Notes: a model not told the origin generated them from the sequence alone. A stretch of DNA of 64,000 bases from Desulfobacillus sp041396245 (GCA_041396245.1 JAWKYW010000006.1:101972-165971); one strand, 5' to 3'; positions 17,577-26,836 are shown, counted from the stretch's first letter. Translations and numbers: made by a program.

Positions 17577-17806
17577 TCGGCCGGAGCGTGAGTTCAATCG
17601 GTCAAGCAGCAACCGAAGCTGTCGACCCCTTGCCGTCATTCCCGCGAACGCGGGAATCCAGTTTGTAGGTCGGCCTTCAGGCCGACTTCGGCGGTCACGC
17701 AGGCGCCTAAGTCGGCCTGAAGGCCGACCTACACACTATGGCCATGACGGCTCCTGGCCGATAGCTTCGGTTGCTGCTTGACCGATTGAACTCACGCTCC
17801 GGCCGA
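17577..17806. repeat. Nested inverted-repeat element with 44-bp terminal arms
   Basis: The outer arms 17577-17620 and 17763-17806 are perfect 44-bp inverted repeats (beginning CGGCCGGAGCGTGAGTTC). Inside lie a CCCGCGAACGCGGG palindrome (about 17641-17654) and an opposed pair of the GTAGGTCGGCC(T)TCAGGCCGAC repeat (17665-17686 and 17711-17732). It has no coding capacity. It looks like a MITE-like or REP-cluster element able to form a large cruciform. Confidence 0.8.
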
Positions 17807-18003
17807 GTTCGAGACATTCATATTCTTGCAATTGGCCGAGGCTGAAGCTTGCATTTGGCCGCGATGCCCGCTGACCGTATCTATCCCCGATTCGCTGAGC
17901 CCGGCCCGTCGCCTTCGCGGAATTAGATCAGCGCCTCGATCCCCTTGCGGTCAAGCAGGTTGAGCAGCTTGAGGGAGGGGCCGCCCATTCGATTGGTCCG
18001 GAT

Positions 18004-18142
18004 TTGGCTCATTCGCCAAGCACTGCAATGAAAAAACATCCGACTAAATAATACGTTGCCAACGAAGCATCGAGCTATTTGGCTCAAGCCAGCCAATCCA
18101 TTGGCCCGATTGCAGCACATTTGAGCCAAACGAAGCGGCTCA
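18004..18142. repeat. Cluster of TTGGCTCA / TGAGCCAA octamers
   Basis: TTGGCTCA occurs at 18004-18011 and 18079-18086, its complement TTGAGCCAA at 18121-18129, and GGCTCA again at 18137-18142. Four copies within 140 bp in both orientations, just upstream of brnTA and around a possible repressor remnant, suggest old operator sites. Confidence 0.4.
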
Positions 18143-18217
18143 TTTTCCAGCCGCTAGCCGGTAGCGAGCGGCGAGCCACTTGTAAAATAACTACAATATA
18201 ATTACACTATTTTTCCG

Positions 18218-18499
18218 ATGAGCGAACTGCATTTCGAGTGGGACCCGCGGAAGGCTGCCGTCAATCTCAGGAAGCACGGCGTGAGTTTCGAGGAGGCGAA
18301 ATCCGCCTTCCTCGATGAGCGTGCAAAACTGATAGACGATCCCGACCATTCCGAAGACGAGGACCGTTTCGTCCTGCTCGGCCTCAGTTCTGCGCTAAGA
18401 ATCCTGGTCGTCTGCCATTGCTATCGAAGTGACGATGGAGCCATTCGAATCATCTCGGCACGCAAGGCGACCGCCAAGGAAAGGAAATCCTATGAGTGA
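18218..18499 (+). CDS. brnT: BrnT family ribonuclease toxin
   Basis: A 93-residue toxin of the BrnT/BrnA type II system; BrnT is a RelE-fold RNase that blocks translation. Family landmarks are all present: FEWDPRKAAVNLRKHGVSFEEA at residues 5-26 (quoted without a break in the family), DPDHSEDEDRF, and the C-terminal IRIISARKATAKE. The start ATG follows an A+T-rich promoter-like stretch with TATAAT at 18197-18202. It lies 9 bp ahead of its antitoxin gene. Confidence 0.93.
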   Translation: MSELHFEWDPRKAAVNLRKHGVSFEEAKSAFLDERAKLIDDPDHSEDEDRFVLLGLSSALRILVVCHCYRSDDGAIRIISARKATAKERKSYE

Positions 18500-18508
18500 A
18501 GGTGCCCC

Positions 18509-18718
18509 ATGAGAAAAGAATACGACTTCTCCGCCGCCAGAAAGAACCCCTACGCTTCCCGACTGAAGAAGCAGGTCACCATTCGCCTGGACGAGGAATC
18601 GATCAACTACTTCAAGGCGATTTCCGAGCAGGTCGGCATTCCGTACCAAAGCCTCATCAACCTGTACCTGCGCGACTGCGCGGCGTCGCAGCGCAAGCTG
18701 AACCTGAACTGGAAATAG
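18509..18718 (+). CDS. brnA: BrnA family ribbon-helix-helix antitoxin
   Basis: A 69-residue antitoxin. The sequence KNPYASRLKKQVTIRLD followed by INYFKAISEQVGIPYQ and LINLYLRDCA is the standard BrnA ribbon-helix-helix ending in RKLNLNWK. BrnA neutralises BrnT by binding it and represses the operon. The intergenic gap to brnT is 9 bp and the order toxin then antitoxin is typical of brnTA. Confidence 0.92.
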   Translation: MRKEYDFSAARKNPYASRLKKQVTIRLDEESINYFKAISEQVGIPYQSLINLYLRDCAASQRKLNLNWK

Positions 18719-19024
18719 GCTTGTGCGCTGTTCGGCGCGAAAAGTCAGTCTGTGTGGCACGGCGATTCCCCTCACCCTAGCCCGCGCTCCGCGCTCCACG
18801 GCCGGCTTTGCACAGCCGGCCGGCTCAGGCGGCGCGAAGCATGCTTCGCGAAACCCCGCCTTCGCCCCCGCGAGCGGAGAGAGGGGACTGTTCTAAGGGA
18901 TTACCCCTAGCCCCCACTGGAATGATCCGGATTCCGCGCTTCCGCGGAGTTGGATAAATTCCAGTGACAAACTCCGGACGGAAATTCCGACCGATCCGGC
19001 ATCGAAACCACCGAGGAGCGAACC
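18719..19024. other. Intergenic region upstream of formaldehyde dehydrogenase
   Basis: 306 bases with no gene. It contains an AAAAGTCAGTC word (18740-18750), GCCGGC-rich and CGCGAAGCATGCTTCGCG palindromes (about 18800-18851) typical of dispersed intergenic repeats, regulatory box D (18892-18935), and the GAGGAG ribosome-binding site of the next gene. Confidence 0.6.
18892..18935 (+). promoter_or_regulatory. Weaker bipartite box D, upstream of formaldehyde dehydrogenase
   Basis: TAAGGGATTACCCCTAG is followed by GGAATGATCCGGATT. The first block has TACCCCTA in place of TACCTA (from 18902) and the second starts 17 bp later (18919), one base off the spacing in boxes A-C. The similarity is partial; it is listed because of its position about 90-130 bp before a C1-oxidation gene. 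Confidence 0.4.
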
Positions 19025-20134
<1,110 letters not shown>

Positions 20135-20174
20135 GCGCTTGTGAAAAAATCCCCAAGCCTCCCAATTCGCCTTT

Positions 20175-20232
20175 GTAGGTCGGCCTTCAGGCCGACAGCA
20201 GCCGCTGTAGGTCGGCCTGAAGGCCGACCTAC
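20175..20232. repeat. TAGGTCGG palindromic repeat pair
   Basis: Two opposed copies: GTAGGTCGGCC then TTCAGGCCGAC at 20175-20196, and GTAGGTCGGCC then TGAAGGCCGACCTAC at 20208-20232. Each is itself a hairpin. The element fills most of the frmA-fghA gap and could stabilise or attenuate the transcript. Confidence 0.85.
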
Positions 20233-20277
20233 AGGCGCGGCTTCGCGCTGCGGTGAATATTTTCACGGACTCCGAGG

Positions 20278-21156
20278 ATGACGCTGACCACTGTTTCGCA
20301 GAACCGCTGCTTCGGCGGCACCCAGGCTGTCTACAGCCATGCCTCGCCCGAGACCGGCTGCACCATGCGTTTCGGACTGTTCATGCCGCCGCAGGCGAAG
20401 GAGGGCCTGGTGCCGGTGCTGTACTGGCTGTCGGGGCTGACCTGCACCGAGGAGAATTTCATCGTCAAGGCAGGCGCTCAGCGCGTGGCGGCGGAGCTCG
20501 GCATCGCCCTTGTCGCGCCGGACACCAGCCCGCGCGGCGACGACGTGCCTGACGACAAGGACAGCTACGACTTCGGCCAGGGTGCCGGTTTCTACGTCGA
20601 CGCGACGCAGGAGCCCTGGAACCGGAACTACCGCATGTATTCCTACCTGACGGAGGAATTGCCCTGGCTGATCGCCAGCCAATTCGCCATCGATCCGGCG
20701 CGGGCCGGCATCTTCGGCCATTCCATGGGTGGCCACGGCGCGCTGGTGCTGGCGCTGAGGAATCCGCAGCGCTTCAAGTCGGTGTCGGCCTTCGCGCCGA
20801 TCGTTTCGCCGATGCGCTGCCCCTGGGGCGAGAAGGCGCTCGCCGGCTACCTGGGGGCGGAGCGCAACGCCTGGCGCGACTACGACGCCACGGCACTGGT
20901 CGAGTCGCGCGGCTGGAAGGGGCCGACCCTGCTGGTCGACCAGGGCACCCGGGACCAGTTCCTCGATGCCCAGCTCAAGCCGGACCTGCTGCGCGAAGCC
21001 TGCGCGAAGGCCGGCGTGCCGCTCGACCTGCGCTTGCGCGAGGGCTACGACCACAGCTACTTCTTCATCGCCAGCTTCATGGAGGAACACCTCAGGTTCC
21101 ACGCCAACGCACTCGCAGTGCGCCGGTCAGCCGGGGAAAGCGTGCTGCAGCAGTAG
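20278..21156 (+). CDS. fghA: S-formylglutathione hydrolase
   Basis: A serine hydrolase that splits S-formylglutathione into formate and glutathione. The 292-residue protein shows the nucleophile elbow GHSMGGHGAL, the acid in DQGTRDQFL and the His in GYDHSYFFI, plus the conserved SGLTCTEENF and DTSPRGDD. The start ATG at 20278 has only a weak GAGG upstream. It follows frmA after a repeat-filled 143-bp gap and feeds formate to the Fds enzyme. Confidence 0.95.
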   Translation: MTLTTVSQNRCFGGTQAVYSHASPETGCTMRFGLFMPPQAKEGLVPVLYWLSGLTCTEENFIVKAGAQRVAAELGIALVAPDTSPRGDDVPDDKDSYDFGQGAGFYVDATQEPWNRNYRMYSYLTEELPWLIASQFAIDPARAGIFGHSMGGHGALVLALRNPQRFKSVSAFAPIVSPMRCPWGEKALAGYLGAERNAWRDYDATALVESRGWKGPTLLVDQGTRDQFLDAQLKPDLLREACAKAGVPLDLRLREGYDHSYFFIASFMEEHLRFHANALAVRRSAGESVLQQ

Positions 21157-21187
21157 CGGAAGAGGGGCTGCTTGAAACGGAAAATGC

Positions 21188-21211
21188 AATGCCTGCCGCA
21201 TGGCAGGCATT
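21188..21211. terminator. Bidirectional terminator between fghA and gfa
   Basis: AATGCCTGCC / GGCAGGCATT form a 10-bp stem with a GCAT loop, flanked by A and T runs on the two sides, so it can end both convergent transcripts. Confidence 0.8.
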
Positions 21212-21227
21212 TTCATTGGTGAAGCAG

Positions 21228-21797
21228 CTATGCTGCCTTGCTCTTGGCGACGTGCGTGGAAATGGCGTCCATCAGCGCCGGCGACAGGCAGTCGTAGGGC
21301 TCCAGCCCGAGCTGCTTCAGGCGCGCGCGCACGGCCGGCATCTGCGCCGGATCGGTGCCGGTCTCGATGATGGAGGAGACGAAGGCGGCGAATTCCGGCG
21401 GCGACCAGCCGCTGCTGTCCGACAGCTCGGTGTGCACGAAGTCGAGGCCGTAGAACGGGTGCGCCTTGTTCTCGATGCGGCCGAACATATGCACGCCGCA
21501 GCCGGTGCAGGCATGGCGCTGGATGACGGCGTTGGCGTCGACGACCTTGAGCTTTTCCGGATGGGCCGTCACGGCGACCTTGTCGCGCGAGACGACGGCG
21601 ACCTGCGAGAACAGGGCGCCGGCCGGCTTCCAGCACTTGCTGCAGCCGCAGGCGTGGTTGTGCGCGGTCTGCGCGCCGATGGTCACCTCGACCTTGTCGG
21701 TCGGGCACTTGCAGGTCAGCTTGCCCCCGGCGAAGCCGGGCGCGGCCGGCTTGATGCCGGCATCGATGGAAGGATGAATCGTGAAGGCGTTGCCCAT
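21228..21797 (-). CDS. gfa: S-(hydroxymethyl)glutathione synthase / formaldehyde-activating Gfa
   Basis: 189-residue CENP-V/GFA family zinc protein associated with condensation of formaldehyde and glutathione. The family blocks are clear: LTCKCPTDKVEVTIG, HNHACGCSKCWKPAGALFS and HACTGCGVHMFGRIE, which together give the zinc cysteines. It starts at 21797 (MGNAFTIHPS) with AGGAGAAACG upstream. It is divergent from the formate dehydrogenase genes and shares box C with them. Whether Gfa is a true catalyst or a glutathione carrier is debated for the family. Confidence 0.94.
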   Translation of the reverse strand: MGNAFTIHPSIDAGIKPAAPGFAGGKLTCKCPTDKVEVTIGAQTAHNHACGCSKCWKPAGALFSQVAVVSRDKVAVTAHPEKLKVVDANAVIQRHACTGCGVHMFGRIENKAHPFYGLDFVHTELSDSSGWSPPEFAAFVSSIIETGTDPAQMPAVRARLKQLGLEPYDCLSPALMDAISTHVAKSKAA

Positions 21798-21879
21798 GAG
21801 TCGTTTCTCCTTTTCGGCGGGATGTGTTGCGAACGGAATGCCTTGGCAAACATAAACCGCGCACCGTGCAGGGGCAATC

Positions 21880-21922
21880 GGGATGTTTACCTAGCGGCAT
21901 GGTGGTTGTCCCTGAGGCGCGC
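21880..21922 (+). promoter_or_regulatory. Bipartite regulatory box C, between gfa and fds
   Basis: GGGATGTTTACCTAGC has TACCTA at 21888, and GGTTGTCCCTGA begins at 21904, the same 16-bp offset as boxes A and B. GGATGTTTACCTAG is identical to box B over 14 bases, and GGTTGTCCCTGA is identical to box A. It sits about 40 bp before the formate dehydrogenase start and 80 bp before gfa. Confidence 0.65.
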
Positions 21923-21961
21923 GGGATTGTTGAAGCGCGATCAATCCTGCACAATTCCCGC

Positions 21962-23656
21962 ATGTCCCGCCGCCATGTCCGTCCCGTCCCCGCCGAAGTG
22001 CTCGAAGAGGTGCGCAACCTCGTCGGCGGGGCGCCGCGCCGCGACCTGCTGATCGAATGCCTGCACCGCATCCAGGACGCGCGCGGTTGCATCGACGCCG
22101 AGCGCATGGCCGCCCTGGCGCAGCTGATGAAACTCGCGCGCGCCGAGGTGTATGAGGTGGCGACCTTCTACCACCACTTCGACGTCGTGCGCGACGGCGA
22201 GGCGCCTCCGCCGCCGCTGACGGTGCGGGTGTGCGATTCCGTCGCCTGTGCCATGGCCGGGGCCGAGCAGCTCATTGCGGAAATAAGTCAGTCCCTGGGG
22301 GACGGCGTGCGCGTCCAGCGCGTGCCCTGCGTCGGCCGCTGCGAATGCGCGCCGCTGGCGGTGGTGGGGCAGAACCCCGTCGAGGAGGCCGACCTGCATG
22401 CCGTGCGCTACGCCATCGACGCCGGCGCGACCGAGGCGCCGCTGCCGGAAGACGCACGCCGCCTGGCCGACTACCGCGCCGCCGGCGGCTACAAGCTCTA
22501 TGCGGACTGCGTCGCCGGCCGCCGCACGGCGGAAGCGATCATCGCCGCGCTGGAGCACGCCAACCTGCGCGGCCTCGGCGGCGCCGGTTTTCCGGCCGGG
22601 CGCAAGTGGCGCGTCGTGCGCGATCAGCCCGCGCCGCGCCTGATGGCGGTGAACATCGACGAGGGAGAGCCGGGCACCTTCAAGGACCGTTACTACCTCG
22701 AGCGCGAACCGCACCGCTTCCTCGAAGGCATGCTCATCGCCGCCTGGGCGGTGGGGATAGAGAAAATCTACATCTATCTGAGAGACGAATACGCCGGCCT
22801 GCGCACGCTGCTGGCGGAGGAACTCGACGCGCTGCGCGCTGCCTTCCCGTCTGCGCCGGAGATCGAATTGCGGCGCGGCGCAGGTGCCTACGTCTGCGGC
22901 GAGGAATCGGCCATGATCGAATCCATCGAGGGCAAGCGCGGCCAGCCGCGCCTGCGCCCGCCCTTCGTGGCGGAGGTGGGCCTGTTCGGCCGGCCGACGC
23001 TCGAGCACAACATGGAGACGCTGTACTGGGTGCGCGAGATCGTCGAGCGCGGGGCGGAGTGGTTCGCCGCGCAGGGCCGCCACGGCCGCAAGGGCCTGCG
23101 CTCGTTTTCGGTGAGCGGGCGGGTGGTGAAGCCCGGCGTGCATCTGGCGCCGGCCGGCATCACCCTGCGCGAACTGGTCGACGAATTCTGCGAGGGCATG
23201 CAGCCCGGCCACGAGTTGTATGCCTATCTCCCCGGCGGCGCCTCGGGCGGCATCCTGCCGGCAAGGCTGGCCGACGTGCCGCTCGACTTCGATACCCTGC
23301 AGGAGCACGGCTGCTTCATCGGCTCGGCGGCGATCATCGTGCTGTCGCAGCAGGACAGCGCGCGCGCCGCGGCGCTGAACGCCATGCGCTTCTTCGCCCA
23401 CGAGTCCTGCGGCAAGTGCACGCCCTGCCGCGTCGGCACGCAGAAGGCGGCGGAACTTATGGCGAGCGACGCATGGGACACCGGCCTGCTGAAGGAACTG
23501 GCACAGACGATGCAGGACGCCTCGATCTGCGGCCTCGGCCAGGCGGCACCGAACCCGCTGCTGTCGGTGCTGCGGTATTTTGGACATGAACTGCAAACCT
23601 CTCTCAACGCAGAGGGCGCAAAGACGCAAAGATCGCAAAGGGAGAAACAGAAATGA
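21962..23656 (+). CDS. NAD-dependent formate dehydrogenase, fused gamma-beta (FdsG-FdsB) diaphorase subunit
   Basis: The 564-residue protein carries electrons from the molybdenum subunit to NAD. Residues 1-150 are the NuoE/FdsG thioredoxin-like 2Fe-2S domain (cysteines in CDSVACAM and PCVGRCECA). The rest is NuoF/FdsB: RGLGGAGFPAGRKW and DEGEPGTFKDR for FMN/NAD binding, YVCGEESAMIESIEG, and the 4Fe-4S motif SCGKCTPCR with a later Cys in SICGLGQ. In R. capsulatus and C. necator these are two genes; here they are one. The last 17 residues (after FGHELQTS) are encoded by a dispersed repeat rather than by family sequence. Confidence 0.93.
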   Translation: MSRRHVRPVPAEVLEEVRNLVGGAPRRDLLIECLHRIQDARGCIDAERMAALAQLMKLARAEVYEVATFYHHFDVVRDGEAPPPPLTVRVCDSVACAMAGAEQLIAEISQSLGDGVRVQRVPCVGRCECAPLAVVGQNPVEEADLHAVRYAIDAGATEAPLPEDARRLADYRAAGGYKLYADCVAGRRTAEAIIAALEHANLRGLGGAGFPAGRKWRVVRDQPAPRLMAVNIDEGEPGTFKDRYYLEREPHRFLEGMLIAAWAVGIEKIYIYLRDEYAGLRTLLAEELDALRAAFPSAPEIELRRGAGAYVCGEESAMIESIEGKRGQPRLRPPFVAEVGLFGRPTLEHNMETLYWVREIVERGAEWFAAQGRHGRKGLRSFSVSGRVVKPGVHLAPAGITLRELVDEFCEGMQPGHELYAYLPGGASGGILPARLADVPLDFDTLQEHGCFIGSAAIIVLSQQDSARAAALNAMRFFAHESCGKCTPCRVGTQKAAELMASDAWDTGLLKELAQTMQDASICGLGQAAPNPLLSVLRYFGHELQTSLNAEGAKTQRSQREKQK

Positions 23657-23712
23657 GTCTTCTCTGCTCGTCTTTGCGCCCTTTGCGTCTTTGCGATCTT
23701 TGCGTTGAAGGC
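23604..23712. repeat. CGCAAAG-rich inverted repeat between the fds genes
   Basis: Left arm CAACGCAGAGGGCGCAAAG with more CGCAAAG units (23605-23640) and right arm CTTTGCGCCCTTTGCGTC continuing to TTTGCGTTGAAG (23671-23710) form an imperfect long hairpin. This type of CGCAAAG repeat is widespread between genes in many bacteria. It supplies the FdsGB C-terminal tail and stop and separates fdsA from it by 73 bp. Confidence 0.75.
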
Positions 23713-23729
23713 GGTTTCCGGTGGTTGTC

Positions 23730-26537
23730 ATGAGCGACACGGTTCGTTTCATTCTCGACGGCCGCGAGATCGAGGCGCACGCAGGCGAAAGCATCCTGCA
23801 GGCCGCCCAGCGCCACGGCGTCGACATCCCGCACCTCTGTTACAAGGACGGCCTGCGCGCGGATGACCAAAGGAAATCCCCGTGGGACGGCAACTGCCGC
23901 GCCTGCGTGGTCGAGATCGCCGGCGAGCGCACGCTGGCGCCGTCGTGCTGCCGCGCGCCGAAGGCCGGCATGCAGGTGCAGGCGCAGAGCGCCCGCGCCG
24001 TCGCGGCGCAGAAGATGGTGCTGGAACTGCTCGTCTCGGACATGCCGGACGAAGCCGTTCGCGCCGATTCCGAGCTCGACGACTGGGTACGGCGCATGGG
24101 CGTGGGCGCGCCGCGCTTCCTGCGCCGCGAACAGCCTGAAGCGGACGCCTCGCACCCGGCCATCGCCGTGCGGCTCGACGCCTGCATCCAGTGCACGCGC
24201 TGCCTGCGCGCCTGCCGCGAGTTGCAGGTGAACGACGTAATCGGCTACGCCGGACGCGGCAAGATCGTCTTCGACTTCGCTGATCCGATGGGCAGAAGCA
24301 GTTGCGTCGGCTGCGGCGAGTGCGTCGCCGCCTGCCCGACGGGGGCGCTGCTTTCGGTGGAATCCGCAGGTCGGCCTTCAGGCCGAAAAGTTTCGGAGGA
24401 ACAGCCCCCAGTCGTCGGGCTGAAGCCCGACCTACAGACCCGGAAGGAAACCCGCATCGACTCGCTCTGCCCCTACTGCGGCGTCGGCTGCCAGCTCACC
24501 TACCGCGTGCGCGACAACCATATCGTCGGTGTCGACGGCCGCGACGGGCCGGCCAACCGCGGGCGGTTGTGCGTCAAGGGCCGCTACGGCTACGACTACG
24601 TGCGCCATGCGCAGCGCCTGACGCAGCCGCTGATCCGCAAGCCGGGCGTGGCGAAATCGGTCGACAACACCCTTGCGGATTTCCGCGAGGCGAACTGGGA
24701 GGAGGCGCTCGACTTCGCCGCGGACGGGCTGAAGCGCATCCTCGCCCGCGACGGCAAACGGACATTGGCCGGCTTCGGCTCGGCCAAGGGCTCGAACGAG
24801 GAAGCCTATCTCTTCCAGAAGCTGGTGCGCACGGGGTTCGGCACGAACAACGTCGACCACTGCACGCGGCTGTGCCATGCCTCCTCGGTGGCGGCACTGC
24901 TCGAGGGCATCGGTTCGGGCGCGGTGTCGAACCCCGTGATGGACGTCGAGTTCGCCGACGTGATCGTGGTGATCGGCAGCAACCCGACGGTGAACCACCC
25001 GGTAGCGGCGACCTGGATGAAGAACGCGGTGGAGCGTGGGGCGACCCTGATCGTCATGGATCCGCGCGAGACCGAACTCGCGCGCCACGCCCGGTATGCG
25101 CTGCAATTCAAGCCCGACAGCGACGTCGCGCTGCTCAACGCCATCGCCAACGTCATCGTCACCGAAGGGTTGACCAACGAGGCCTTCATCGCCGAGCGCA
25201 CCGAAGGCTTCGAGGCCTTCCGCGCCAACGTGCTGGCGGCGATGCCGGAGGCAATGGCGCCGCTCTGCGGCATCGACGCGGAAACCATTCGCGCCGTCGC
25301 GCGCACCTATGCCAAGGCGCATGCGGCGATGATCTTCTGGGGCATGGGCGTCTCGCAGCACTCCCACGGCACCGACAACGCGCGCTGCCTGATCGCGCTG
25401 GCGCTGATGACCGGCCAGATCGGCCGCCCCGGCACCGGCCTGCATCCGCTGCGCGGGCAGAACAACGTGCAGGGCGCCTCCGACGCCGGCCTCATCCCGA
25501 TGATGCTGCCCGACTACGGCCGCATCAATGACGATGCGGTGCGCGCGCGCTTCGAGGCGCTGTGGGGCGCGCCGCTCGACCCGCAGCCCGGCCTCACCGT
25601 GGTCGAGATCCTCGACGCGGCCTGCCGCGGCGAGATCAGGGCGATGTACATCATGGGCGAGAACCCGGCCATGTCCGACCCCGATCTTGCCCACGCGCGC
25701 GCCGGGCTGGCGGCACTGGCGCACCTGGTGGTGCAGGACCTCTTCCTCACCGAGACGGCGGCGCTGGCGGACGTCATCCTGCCGGCCTCCGGCTTCGCCG
25801 AGAAGACCGGCACGTTCACCAACACCGACCGTACGGTGCAGCTCGGCCGCGCTGCCATCGATCCGCCGGGCGAAGCGCGCCAGGACCTGTGGATCGTGCA
25901 GGAGATCGCGCGCCGCCTCGGGCTCGACTGGAATTACGCCGGGCCGCGCGAGGTGTTCGAGGAGATGCGCCGCGCCATGCCGTCGATTGCCGGCATTTCC
26001 TGGGAACGCCTGCAGCGCGAGGGGGCGGTCACTTACCCCTGCCGCGATGAATCGGACGCGGGGCAGCCGGTGATTTTCACCGAACGGTTTCCGACGGCGG
26101 GCGGCCGCGGCAGGTTCGTGCCGGCGCAATTCCGGCCGGCGGCGGAGCTGCCCGACGCCGACTACCCCTTCGTGCTGATCACCGGGCGCGTGCTGGAGCA
26201 CTGGCACACCGGCGCCATGACGCGCCGCTCGGCGGCGCTGGATGCGCTGGAACCTGAAGCGCACATCGACGTGCATCCGGACGATCTTGCCGTACTGGGC
26301 TGCGCGGCGGGGGAGTTCGTTACGCTGGAAACGCGGCGGGGGAGAGTCTCGGCGCGGGCGCGCGCCGATGCGGGACTGGCGCGCGGCACGCTGTTCATGC
26401 CGTTCTGCTATGTCGAGGCGGCGGCCAACCTGCTGACGAATCCGGTGCTCGATCCTTTCGGAAAAATCCCGGAATTCAAGTATTGCGCGGCCAGGCTGGC
26501 CGGCGGCGGGCCGGAAGGGCGGCTAGCGGTGGAATGA
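23730..26537 (+). CDS. fdsA: NAD-dependent formate dehydrogenase alpha subunit (Mo-bisMGD)
   Basis: The 935-residue catalytic subunit oxidises formate to CO2. N-terminal NuoG-like region: a 2Fe-2S site (HLCYKDG, GNCRACVVEI, SCCRAP), then two 4Fe-4S motifs CIQCTRCLRAC and CVGCGECVAACPTG, then CPYCGVGCQL for the proximal cluster. The Mo-ligand Cys lies in HCTRLCHASS near residue 385 with the neighbouring His, so the enzyme uses Cys rather than Sec. Residues 213-236 are an in-frame dispersed repeat not expected in the family. The ATG at 23730 is preferred over a GTG 9 bp upstream. An accessory fdsC/fdsD is not seen here. Confidence 0.95.
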   Translation: MSDTVRFILDGREIEAHAGESILQAAQRHGVDIPHLCYKDGLRADDQRKSPWDGNCRACVVEIAGERTLAPSCCRAPKAGMQVQAQSARAVAAQKMVLELLVSDMPDEAVRADSELDDWVRRMGVGAPRFLRREQPEADASHPAIAVRLDACIQCTRCLRACRELQVNDVIGYAGRGKIVFDFADPMGRSSCVGCGECVAACPTGALLSVESAGRPSGRKVSEEQPPVVGLKPDLQTRKETRIDSLCPYCGVGCQLTYRVRDNHIVGVDGRDGPANRGRLCVKGRYGYDYVRHAQRLTQPLIRKPGVAKSVDNTLADFREANWEEALDFAADGLKRILARDGKRTLAGFGSAKGSNEEAYLFQKLVRTGFGTNNVDHCTRLCHASSVAALLEGIGSGAVSNPVMDVEFADVIVVIGSNPTVNHPVAATWMKNAVERGATLIVMDPRETELARHARYALQFKPDSDVALLNAIANVIVTEGLTNEAFIAERTEGFEAFRANVLAAMPEAMAPLCGIDAETIRAVARTYAKAHAAMIFWGMGVSQHSHGTDNARCLIALALMTGQIGRPGTGLHPLRGQNNVQGASDAGLIPMMLPDYGRINDDAVRARFEALWGAPLDPQPGLTVVEILDAACRGEIRAMYIMGENPAMSDPDLAHARAGLAALAHLVVQDLFLTETAALADVILPASGFAEKTGTFTNTDRTVQLGRAAIDPPGEARQDLWIVQEIARRLGLDWNYAGPREVFEEMRRAMPSIAGISWERLQREGAVTYPCRDESDAGQPVIFTERFPTAGGRGRFVPAQFRPAAELPDADYPFVLITGRVLEHWHTGAMTRRSAALDALEPEAHIDVHPDDLAVLGCAAGEFVTLETRRGRVSARARADAGLARGTLFMPFCYVEAAANLLTNPVLDPFGKIPEFKYCAARLAGGGPEGRLAVE
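24366..24436. repeat. TAGGTCGG-type repeat pair inside fdsA
   Basis: GCAGGTCGGCC TTCAGGCCGA (24366-24387) and GTCGGGCTGAAGCCCGACC followed by TAC (24414-24435) are the same opposed pair as in the intergenic copies. Here the pair is in frame and adds about 24 residues (SAGRPSGRKV... to VVGLKPDLQT) between the second 4Fe-4S motif and the proximal cluster. Confidence 0.85.
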
Positions 26538-26702
26538 GAGCAGGTCGTTCTTGCTTCGTCCCCAGAGGTCGGAAGGGTTGCCGACCGTGCGGCGGAGCGC
26601 GGCTCTCGCCATCGCGGCGGTGACGGGTTGCTTGAAAGAGATCATCTGGGCGAAAGTCTGTCCGGCCAGCCGGTAAAGCCAGGTGCGGCGTCGTACGATC
26701 AT
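26523..26702 (-). CDS. Small hypothetical protein, 59 residues
   Basis: An ATG at 26702 is preceded by an excellent ribosome-binding site, GAGGAGGAACATTC. The encoded protein MIVRRRTWLYRLAGQTF... is basic and ends in LWGRSKNDLLSFHR; no family is recognised and there is no membrane segment. It runs into the 3' end of fdsA with a 15-bp overlap of convergent genes. The good ribosome-binding site is the main support. Confidence 0.5.
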   Translation of the reverse strand: MIVRRRTWLYRLAGQTFAQMISFKQPVTAAMARAALRRTVGNPSDLWGRSKNDLLSFHR

Positions 26703-26836
26703 GAATGTTCCTCCTCGACGAAAACCCTGCTCGCCTTCTTGGTGGGCGCTGGTTTGAACTTTACTCCATTTCGATTCGGGTGGACTTTTTTTTGCCGCGT
26801 TTGCGACACTTGACATTTGACGCTTGAAGCAGGTGC

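Larger units (their letters stand above)
17454..18217. other. Gene-poor repeat-rich intergenic region
   Basis: There is no convincing gene in these 764 bases. It starts with a degenerate copy of the AAAAGTCAGTC word (17528), holds a 230-bp inverted-repeat element (17577-17806), and then a more A+T-rich stretch with repeated TGAGCCA cores. A 68-codon minus-strand frame (17923-18129) ends with GGPSLKLLNLLDRKGI, faintly like the end of a HipB/Xre-type repressor; it may be a decayed gene. Confidence 0.6.

Noticed and set aside
14367..17639. Open frame of 1090 codons on the minus strand
   Set aside because: It lies antisense to the heme-copper subunit I end and the copper ATPase, whose motifs are clear; its translation is low-complexity Arg/Ala/Gly typical of G+C-rich shadow frames.
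17923..18129. 68-codon frame as a repressor gene
   Set aside because: Only the last 20 or so residues resemble an Xre/HipB end; too weak to call a gene, so treated as a possible remnant.
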